NCBI GenBank assembly: GCA_964390645.1 | Contig: CAYMLL010000246.1 | Coordinates: 1 to 11,973, forward strand | Origin: CAYMLL01 sp964390645 | GTDB taxonomy: Bacteria; Planctomycetota; UBA8108 | Direction of reading: 5' to 3' | Length of the DNA: 11,973 nucleotides | Part shown: in pieces, positions 7,774 through 11,973 of the stretch | Numbering within the stretch: the first letter of the stretch is position 1 | Layout of the letters: each line of letters begins with the position of its first letter | Notes under the pieces: model-generated | Told to the model about the DNA's origin: nothing | What the model saw: the letters and a program-made list of their open reading frames with translations, nothing else | The model's database searches: none | Position numbers and translations under genes: made by a program

Positions 7774-9114
7774 ATGCAGCAGGATGAGGCAGCAGAACCC
7801 GTGGGACCCGAATCGAAACGATCTCCGCTGGGAGTTCTCTTCCTCACTGTCTTCGTCGATCTGGTCGGCTTCTCGATCATCTTCCCGCTCTTCCCTCGCA
7901 TGCTCGAGCACTACCTGGAACTCGAGGGAGCGGAGAGCCTGATCGGCCGCCTGAACACGACGCTCAGCGACCTCGCCGGGGGAGAAGGCGAGCGCAAGGA
8001 GTTCTACACGACGGTGCTCTTCGGGGGAGTGCTCGCGTCGCTGTACTCGATTCTGCAGTTCGTGTTCGCACCGATCTGGGGACGCCTGTCGGATCGCAAG
8101 GGTCGGCGGCCGGTGCTGCTCGTGACGATCGGAGGGCTGGCGTTCAGCTATCTGGTCTGGGTCTTCAGTGGCTCATTCCTGCTGCTCATCATTTCGCGGC
8201 TCTTGAGCGGAATCATGGGCGGGAACATCGCGGTCGCGACGGCAGCGATCGCGGACTCGACGGACGAGAAGAGCCGGTCGAAGGGAATGGGCGTGATCGG
8301 GGCGGCGTTCGGTCTCGGCTTCATACTCGGGCCGGCTATCGGCGGCGGGCTATCGTTCATCGACGCGTCGGGCTCGGGCGTTCCCGGGCTGAACCCGTTC
8401 TCCGCGGCGGCGGCGGGCGCTTGCCTCCTGTCGATCTGGAACGTGATCTGGGTGGCAAGAAAGTTCGACGAGACCCTGCCACCGGAGAAGCGCGGCGCAG
8501 GCGACGGGTCGCGACGGCCGATCAACCCCTTGGTTCTCTTCCGGAGCTTCGAGTTTGCCGGCGTGACGCGAACAAACGTGGCGTACTTCTTCTTTCTCGT
8601 CGCGTTCGCCGGCATGGAGTTCACGCTGACCTTCCTGGCCCACGACCGCTTCGAGTACGGGCCGATGGACAACGCGCTGATGTTCGTTTACATCGGCTTC
8701 CTCCTGGCGCTGGTCCAGGGGGGCGTGGTACGGCGCGTGGCTCCGAGGTTCGGAGAGCGAAAGATCGCTCTTCTCGGACTGGCGCTGGTCATACCGGGGC
8801 TGATTCTGACAGGAATGAGCGAGACCCTGTTGACGTTCTACGCCCGCCTCCGACTCCTCGCCCTGGGAAGCGCCTTCGCGACCGCGTGCTTGACGGCCCT
8901 GGTCTCGCTCTACGCTCCTTCGGAGCGCCAGGGTGAGGTCCTGGGCGTCTTTCGCTCCCTCGGAGCCCTGTCTCGAGCCGTGGGCCCGATCCTCGCATGC
9001 GCTGCCTACTGGAAGCTCGGCGAGAAGTGGCCGTATTACGGCGGAGCCGTGATGATGGCCCTGCCAATCGTTCTCGCGCTGGCGCTCCCGGCGCCTCGCA
9101 AGTCTCGAGGCTAA
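7774..9114 (+). CDS. MFS transporter, DHA1 (TetA-like) type
   Basis: This 446-residue integral membrane protein is the usual MFS length, with about 12 predicted hydrophobic segments. TM1 carries FVDLVGFSIIFPLFP, as in the TetA/DHA1 group. Motif A in the TM2-3 loop is GRLSDRKGRRPVLL (103-116). A motif-C-like GAAFGLGFILGPAIGG lies at about 176-191 in TM5, characteristic of drug/proton antiporters. There is a longer than usual first periplasmic loop (about 45-78). Substrate is unknown; drug or metabolite efflux by proton antiport is the family expectation. CGGAG about 10 nt upstream of ATG 7774 is a fair ribosome binding site. No regulator gene is adjacent, so nothing indicates an inducible resistance cassette. 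Confidence 0.9.
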   Translation: MQQDEAAEPVGPESKRSPLGVLFLTVFVDLVGFSIIFPLFPRMLEHYLELEGAESLIGRLNTTLSDLAGGEGERKEFYTTVLFGGVLASLYSILQFVFAPIWGRLSDRKGRRPVLLVTIGGLAFSYLVWVFSGSFLLLIISRLLSGIMGGNIAVATAAIADSTDEKSRSKGMGVIGAAFGLGFILGPAIGGGLSFIDASGSGVPGLNPFSAAAAGACLLSIWNVIWVARKFDETLPPEKRGAGDGSRRPINPLVLFRSFEFAGVTRTNVAYFFFLVAFAGMEFTLTFLAHDRFEYGPMDNALMFVYIGFLLALVQGGVVRRVAPRFGERKIALLGLALVIPGLILTGMSETLLTFYARLRLLALGSAFATACLTALVSLYAPSERQGEVLGVFRSLGALSRAVGPILACAAYWKLGEKWPYYGGAVMMALPIVLALALPAPRKSRG

Positions 9115-9150
9115 GGGGACCGGAAGAAGCGAGCTCGAAAGTCACGTCTA

Positions 9151-9170
9151 CTCGTCAGGGCCCCTGCGAG
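9151..9170. other. Bulged inverted repeat 37 nt after the MFS stop codon
   Basis: CTCG-T-CAGGG pairs with CCCTG-CGAG around a single C, giving nine pairs with one bulged T. No T-tract follows on either strand, so it is not a standard intrinsic terminator, although its place behind the MFS gene suggests a 3'-end structure. Confidence 0.35.
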
Positions 9171-9195
9171 AAGAAGTCGAAGCAGCGTGATTTCC

Positions 9196-9259
9196 GCAAG
9201 CGTGTACCCGCGCAAGCGTGTACCCGCGCAAGCGTGTACCCACGCAAGCGTGTACCCGA
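9196..9259. repeat. Four tandem copies of a 16-bp repeat
   Basis: The unit GCAAGCGTGTACCCGC occurs at 9196-9211 and 9212-9227 exactly. It recurs as GCAAGCGTGTACCCAC at 9228-9243 and GCAAGCGTGTACCCGA at 9244-9259, each with one change near the 3' end. A GGTAC remnant follows. Because 16 is not a multiple of 3, the array shifts frame at each copy and is not a protein repeat. Confidence 0.95.
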
Positions 9260-9293
9260 GGTACATTCGAGTTCGGGGCGCACGCAGCACCGT

Positions 9294-9384
9294 CCCCCCC
9301 CCCCCCCGGGGGGGCGCCCCCCCCCCCCCCCCCGCGGGGGCACCCCCCCCCCCCCCCCCCCCCCCCCACCCCCCGCGGGGGGGG
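9294..9384. repeat. Extreme C/G homopolymer tract (C14, G7, C17, C25, C6, G8)
   Basis: The stretch consists of runs of C at 9294-9307, 9317-9333, 9343-9367 and 9369-9374, broken by G runs at 9308-9314, 9336-9340 and 9377-9384 and two single A bases (9342, 9368). Adjacent C and G runs make self-complementary pieces such as CCCCCGCGGGGG. The opposite strand carries G14, G17 and G25 runs, an ideal G-quadruplex substrate. Run lengths this long are prone to sequencing or assembly error, so exact lengths should not be trusted. Confidence 0.8.
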
Positions 9385-9567
9385 CGCCAACACGACCCCG
9401 ACGCGGCCCCGACCTGAAGTCGACTGCAGAACCTAATCCGCCGACGAATCGGGCTCATATGAGAATGACCCGAGTGACCTGATCCAAGTGACCCAGGTTG
9501 ATGTGTGTGTGTGAGGAGGCGCGGCCAGCCGTCGCCGATGACGTCGTCGCGGCGCCCGAATGCGGTA

Positions 9568-9636
9568 GGGTCCTGCCCAGAAGGGGCGAGGAACCCCGGT
9601 GGCTGACCTCCGATCAGCCCCTCGAGGGCTTCTTTT
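9568..9636 (+). terminator. Hairpin chain with terminal T-rich tract; possible end of a small RNA
   Basis: On the + strand there are successive stems: GGG/CCC around TCCTG (9568-9578), GGGG/CCCC around CGAGGAA (9583-9597), then GGCTGA (9601-9606) with TCAGCC (9614-9619), or alternatively AGCCC (9616-9620) with GGGCT (9626-9630) around CTCGA, followed by TCTTTT (9631-9636). The last two stems share bases 9616-9619 and cannot form together, as in an attenuator. No + strand gene lies upstream for 450 bp or downstream, so a free-standing small RNA or leftover leader are both possible. No known RNA family was recognised. Confidence 0.4.
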
Positions 9637-9675
9637 CCCCTCGATCGCATGCTCACGACACACCCTTCCCTGTGC

Positions 9676-9700
9676 CCCCCGCTGGATCCCGCAACGGGGG
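9676..9700. repeat. Inverted repeat CCCCCG/CGGGGG downstream of the transposase gene
   Basis: Arms at 9676-9681 and 9695-9700 flank a 13-nt loop, 42 bp from the transposase stop codon. It could be a transcript-end hairpin or a transposase-recognised structure, but there is no T-tract and no second copy in the window. Confidence 0.4.
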
Positions 9701-9741
9701 AGGCGCTCAGGACGATCTGACCCATCGGCCGCGCCGGAGCG

Positions 9742-10641
9742 TCATCCTGGCTCGCAGCGCACACTGCAGTGCAAGCGCATCCAATAGGTTCCCGGCGGGA
9801 ACAGCACGTCCCGGATCCCGATCGCGAAGTCGCAGGCTGCAGCGCGGTACGCCTGCAGCCACTCTGCCAGCGCTCGGAGCTTCTCCGCACGGGCCTTCCT
9901 GTCCTTCGCCGCGACGCGCGGGCGAATCGGCGAACTCTTGCGCGCCGTTCGCGGAGAGTCGAAAGGATCCTGCGCTAGCACCCCTTCGACTCCGAGAAAC
10001 CTGCGTCCGGCGGCTCGTATTCGATCGCGCGCCTGACGCTCAAGCCTCTCCACGGCTTGCGCGTAGCGCTCTGCGAACTCCCGATCCGACAACTCCTCGA
10101 AGCCCGAAGGGCGCTCGAACCTCACCGTGACGCCCTCGGGGAGCTTGGACTTCTTGCGGAAAAAGAACCCCGGTCGCGGACACTGCTTGCTGTACGCACC
10201 GTTCGTGAACGTCCCGGAGCGCACGCCGGGCCAGTCAGCGCCGTGTGAGACCAGCCCTGCAGCGACAGGATTGGCAAGCGTGTAAGCCATCTTGTCGAGG
10301 ACATCTTCGCGGTGGACCGGTTCGACGCGCGAGTAGGAGCCTGGGGAGAAGAAGTTCTCCGAGCGCTGGTAGTGGCGGTTGAGACTGCGAGCGACGTAGC
10401 CGTTGAACCACTCCATGAAGCCCGGCAACTCGCCGCGTACATCGGTGACGACCATGTGGATGTGATTCGACATCACACAGAGCGCATGCAGGAGCACGCC
10501 GTGACGCCGCGCGGCGTAGCCGAGGCAGTACTCGATGACGGTGCGCACCTCGACGGAAGGCCTGAGGAGAAACTGACGCTGCGCGCAGGTGCGGGTGATG
10601 AAGTAGCTCGTGTCAGGGAGGACGGGTCTTGGCAACGACAT
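9742..10641 (-). CDS. REP-associated tyrosine transposase (RAYT, Y1_Tnp HUH family)
   Basis: The 299-residue protein has the IS200/Y1 fold in the first half. The HUH metal motif is SNHIHMVV (His60, His62). The likely catalytic tyrosine is Tyr120 in MAYTLANPVAAGLV, a pattern typical of RAYTs. An upstream element is GVLLHALCVM, and NRHYQR sits before the second motif. The C-terminal half (about 180-299) is a basic, Arg-rich region with FPPGTYWMRL and a VRC near the end. RAYTs are usually single-copy, vertically kept genes that act on short palindromic REP sequences rather than full IS elements; no terminal inverted repeats or target duplication are seen. ATG 10641 has no strong ribosome binding site. 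All key residues are present, so it may be active. Confidence 0.9.
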   Translation of the reverse strand: MSLPRPVLPDTSYFITRTCAQRQFLLRPSVEVRTVIEYCLGYAARRHGVLLHALCVMSNHIHMVVTDVRGELPGFMEWFNGYVARSLNRHYQRSENFFSPGSYSRVEPVHREDVLDKMAYTLANPVAAGLVSHGADWPGVRSGTFTNGAYSKQCPRPGFFFRKKSKLPEGVTVRFERPSGFEELSDREFAERYAQAVERLERQARDRIRAAGRRFLGVEGVLAQDPFDSPRTARKSSPIRPRVAAKDRKARAEKLRALAEWLQAYRAAACDFAIGIRDVLFPPGTYWMRLHCSVRCEPG

Positions 10642-10670
10642 GGCGAGCGCACCCGTGCAAAGCGCGGGCC

Positions 10671-10701
10671 AGGAGATCGGCGTGTGCGAGATTCATCTCC
10701 T
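10671..10701. repeat. Inverted repeat AGGAGAT/ATCTCCT upstream of the transposase gene
   Basis: Perfect 7-bp arms at 10671-10677 and 10695-10701 with a 17-nt loop, 29 bp from the transposase start. It may be a leader hairpin controlling the gene or a transposase-bound structure; sequence alone does not decide. Confidence 0.4.
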
Positions 10702-10762
10702 AGTAGCATAGGGCCAACGGCTTGCGAGATCGCGCCGATGAAAGCCGAGCGCCGTCGAGAGC

Positions 10763-10780
10763 GAAAACACCCGAAAGTGT
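10763..10780 (-). terminator. Weak intrinsic terminator candidate for the algH-family gene
   Basis: On the - strand ACAC (10780-10777) pairs with GTGT (10770-10767) and is followed by a T run (10767-10764, partly shared with the stem). The stem is only 4 bp and A/T-rich, so efficiency is doubtful. It lies about 85 bp after the stop codon. Confidence 0.25.
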
Positions 10781-10864
10781 CCGGCTCGAATCCGAACGAA
10801 ACGTGCGGATGCGGACAGAGCGGCGATGACAGCTGCTGTCGAATCTCGACCCTGACGGGCCACG

Positions 10865-11506
10865 TCAGTTGAGTTCGGGCTTTGGAGGCATGAACGAGAA
10901 GAACTCGTAGACACCGCCTTCGCGATGCATCGAACGCTGCCAGAGCATGTCCGGTGGCGTGTCAAAGATGAACTCCGTCGACGCGGACTGAACGATCCAA
11001 CCCTTGGCGTCGAGTTCACTCTCGAGCTGTCCGGGACCCCACCCGGCGTAACCGCAAAAAACGCGGAACTGATCAGACGGTGTCGCCCCCTTCGGCTCGT
11101 CTCCCGCCAGCCCCTTCGGCTCGTCTCCCGCCAGCCCCTTCGCCTCGTCTCCCTCCAGCAACTGCTCCAGAAGCGCCAGATCGCTACCAAGATACAGTCC
11201 CGGAATCACCGGGCTGGCACTCGAGCACACCGCGAGATCATCGCGTCGATGCAGCAAGAAGACTGCCGCCGGCTGGACGGGACCACCGTGAAACGCCAGC
11301 AATCGAGTTGACGATGGCTTGTCCGTCAACGATTCCCAGAGATCGGCAACACGGTGCTCGCCACGCCGATTGAGAATGAGCCCGAACGCTCCGTCGTCGC
11401 TGTGCTCGGTCACCAGCACGACGGTGCAACGGAAATTCGGATCCACCAACCCCGGCCGCGAAACGAGCAAGGACCCACCGACTCGCCGACTCTCGACCTT
11501 TCCCAC
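10865..11506 (-). CDS. yqgE: YqgE/AlgH family protein with a loop repeat expansion
   Basis: Starting at GTG 11506 the protein has 213 residues. The family core is clear: GGSLLVSRPGLVDPNF (10-25), TVVLVTEHSDDGAFGLILNR (29-48), FHGGPVQP (72-79), GLYLGSD (103-109), FCGYAGWGPGQLESEL (150-165). YqgE/AlgH proteins are conserved soluble proteins named for an effect on alginate genes in Pseudomonas; their biochemical role is still unclear. The frame is open up to ATG 11617, but a perfect TATAAT at 11573-11578 falls inside that extension and the extra residues match nothing in the family, so the shorter start is preferred; AGGA 13 nt upstream is a weak ribosome binding site. Residues 117-140 are three copies of L(E/A)GDE(A/P)KG inserted between LLEQL and the GYAGW motif, which explains why it is longer than the usual roughly 185-190 residues. 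Confidence 0.9.
   Translation of the reverse strand: MGKVESRRVGGSLLVSRPGLVDPNFRCTVVLVTEHSDDGAFGLILNRRGEHRVADLWESLTDKPSSTRLLAFHGGPVQPAAVFLLHRRDDLAVCSSASPVIPGLYLGSDLALLEQLLEGDEAKGLAGDEPKGLAGDEPKGATPSDQFRVFCGYAGWGPGQLESELDAKGWIVQSASTEFIFDTPPDMLWQRSMHREGGVYEFFSFMPPKPELN
11087..11158. repeat. 24-bp tandem triplication inside the algH-family gene
   Basis: Copies at 11087-11110 and 11111-11134 are identical; the copy at 11135-11158 has two substitutions. It is in frame, adding 8 residues per copy (L-A-G-D-E-P-K-G), so copy number can change without breaking the protein. Confidence 0.95.
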
Positions 11507-11572
11507 GACTCTAGGGATTTCCTGGTTCCTGTTCCAACCGAAGACCGGAGACTCGAAGGACCTACGGCGTCG

Positions 11573-11578
11573 ATTATA
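11573..11578 (-). promoter_or_regulatory. Perfect -10 box (TATAAT) for the algH-family gene
   Basis: TATAAT on the - strand at 11578-11573 would start transcription near 11566, giving about a 60-nt leader to GTG 11506. No good -35 is seen at 16-18 bp (TGGATT at 16 bp is the closest), so an activator bound to the dyad just upstream may be needed. Confidence 0.5.
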
Positions 11579-11588
11579 GGCACTGCAC

Positions 11589-11639
11589 CAGGTGAATCCA
11601 GACGCCAGTCCGCACACGCTCGAGCTGGCGCATCACCTG
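11589..11639. promoter_or_regulatory. Two-tier dyad upstream of the algH promoter
   Basis: Outer arms CAGGTGA (11589-11595) and TCACCTG (11633-11639) enclose inner arms CGCCAG (11603-11608) and CTGGCG (11625-11630), with the palindrome GCTCGAGC (11618-11625) inside. It begins 11 bp upstream of the -10 box, so it could be an operator or activator site; a stem at the end of an upstream transcript is the alternative. Confidence 0.35.
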
Positions 11640-11655
11640 CCCACACACCCCACCC

Positions 11656-11703
11656 AGGCTGGGGACGGAGAGGAGAGACGGAGAGAGGCTGGGGACGGAG
11701 AGG
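11656..11703. repeat. 18-bp direct repeat in a GGAGA-rich purine tract
   Basis: AGGCTGGGGACGGAGAGG occurs at 11656-11673 and 11686-11703, separated by a GAGACGGAGAG-type spacer that partly repeats the same hexamer. Confidence 0.85.
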
Positions 11704-11729
11704 GAGAGCCCCGGAGTTTGATACCCATC

Positions 11730-11973
11730 GGGTGCCCTCACAGGGGGAGACGCACGTCACCCAGGCTTGGCCCGCTCCCGCTCCCGCTCCCAGGCTTGGC
11801 CCGCTCCCGCGTCACCCGGGCTTGGCCCGCTCCCGAAGCTTGGCCCGCTCCCGCTCCCGGGGTGCCCTCACAGGGGGAGACGCACGTCACCCAGGCTTGG
11901 CCCGCTCCCGCGTCACCCACGCTTGGCCCGCACCCGCTCCCGTGGCCCGCTCCCGGGCATCGCCCGCTCCCCC
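11730..11973. repeat. Nested direct-repeat field at the right edge
   Basis: A 52-bp exact direct repeat occupies 11730-11781 and 11860-11911. Inside and between the copies, the 16-mer GCTTGGCCCGCTCCCG starts at 11765, 11794, 11820, 11838 and 11895, with a one-mismatch copy at 11921. In four places (11755, 11810, 11885, 11911) it is preceded, two bases apart, by CGTCACCC, forming a 26-bp higher-order unit. Shorter CTCCCG hexamers fill the gaps, and degenerate copies (TGGCCCGCTCCCG, TCGCCCGCTCCC) continue to the window end. No protein-like frame crosses it; the whole 11640-11973 stretch has no gene. The full extent lies beyond the window. Confidence 0.9.

Larger units (their letters stand above)
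9115..9741. other. 627-bp gene-free, repeat- and hairpin-rich intergenic region
   Basis: No frame here has protein-like composition; the open frames are Pro/Gly/Arg stretches produced by the repeats. In order it holds a bulged hairpin (9151-9170), four 16-bp tandem repeats (9196-9259), a C/G homopolymer tract (9294-9384), the 10-bp palindrome CTCATATGAG (9454-9463), several spaced TGACC motifs (about 9466-9495), a (TG)n run (about 9501-9512), a GC-rich hairpin chain ending in a T-rich tract (about 9568-9636) and a C6/G6 inverted repeat (9676-9700). Confidence 0.7.
10642..10864. other. 223-bp intergenic region between the algH-family gene and the transposase gene
   Basis: No coding signal is seen. 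It holds an inverted repeat just upstream of the transposase (10671-10701), a weak terminator-like hairpin behind the algH-family gene (10763-10780), and on the - strand two further small hairpins next to the algH stop: CTGACG/CGTCAG, which includes the stop codon, and GACAG/CTGTC. Confidence 0.5.

Noticed and set aside
9196..9259. CRISPR-like array
   Set aside because: The repeats are directly tandem with no spacers, and there are no cas genes.
9661..9725. Resemblance to a cobalamin riboswitch (CCCGCAAC followed by CTCAGGA)
   Set aside because: The upstream GGGAA and AATCC elements and a proper B12 box are missing, and no cobalamin gene follows on that strand. Chance similarity is more likely.
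9111..9890. A 259-codon - strand frame and several short frames across the homopolymer tract
   Set aside because: Their Gly-, Pro- and Arg-rich translations come from the C/G runs and 16-bp repeats, not from a coding sequence.
9742..10641. Complete IS200/IS605 insertion sequence
   Set aside because: No accessory TnpB gene, no matching end hairpins and no duplicated boundaries; the protein pattern fits a stand-alone RAYT instead.
11507..11617. N-terminal extension of the YqgE/AlgH protein from ATG 11617
   Set aside because: It contains the TATAAT box, matches nothing in the family and is Arg-rich; the conserved core begins just after GTG 11506.
11730..11973. CRISPR array or replication origin
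   Set aside because: The intervals between repeats are fragments of the same repeat, not unique spacers. There is no dnaA/rep gene, no AT-rich unwinding stretch and no DnaA boxes in view.

Overview
The window is about 12 kb of GC-rich DNA, by eye around 63-65% GC. It looks like the chromosome of a Gram-negative bacterium: there is a YqgE/AlgH-family gene, a candidate lipoprotein, a periplasmic-type PD40 beta-propeller and an AlgI-type O-acyltransferase. The gene mix would fit the former Deltaproteobacteria (Myxococcota and relatives) or a similar environmental phylum. No marker here fixes the lineage, so that placement is inference only.

Layout. (1) 1-1974, + strand: the 3' part of a large secreted repeat protein with OB-like units, an SbsA-type Ig-like domain, a TIG-like domain and a lamin-tail domain. 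It is open at the left edge. (2) 2021-6472, - strand: a tight four-gene operon reading PD40 beta-propeller, FGE-fold lipoprotein, MBOAT O-acyltransferase, SGNH-type protein. The junctions are an ATGA overlap, a stop directly abutting a start, and a 4-nt gap. An envelope or extracellular glycan acylation unit is the best guess. (3) 6473-6627: a short divergent promoter region. (4) 6628-9114, + strand: a four-S1-domain RNA-binding protein and a DHA1-type MFS transporter. (5) 9115-9741: a 627-bp gene-free block with a 16-bp tandem repeat, a striking run of C and G homopolymers, and a chain of hairpins ending in a T-rich tract. (6) 9742-10641, - strand: a REP-associated tyrosine transposase (RAYT, Y1 HUH family). 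(7) 10865-11506, - strand: a YqgE/AlgH protein carrying an in-frame 24-bp triplication, with a perfect TATAAT box and a dyad upstream. (8) 11640-11973: no gene, but a dense, nested direct-repeat field running to the window edge.

The most coherent functional unit is the four-gene operon. An MBOAT membrane protein next to an SGNH-fold protein is the known arrangement of AlgI/AlgJ/AlgX-like polysaccharide O-acetylation. What is unusual is coupling to a PD40 propeller and to an FGE-fold lipoprotein that keeps only one of the two FGE catalytic cysteines. The right-hand 2.9 kb has an accessory, repeat-rich character, with a single-gene HUH transposase sitting among several unrelated repeat types. 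I see no CRISPR array, tRNA, rRNA or phage genes.
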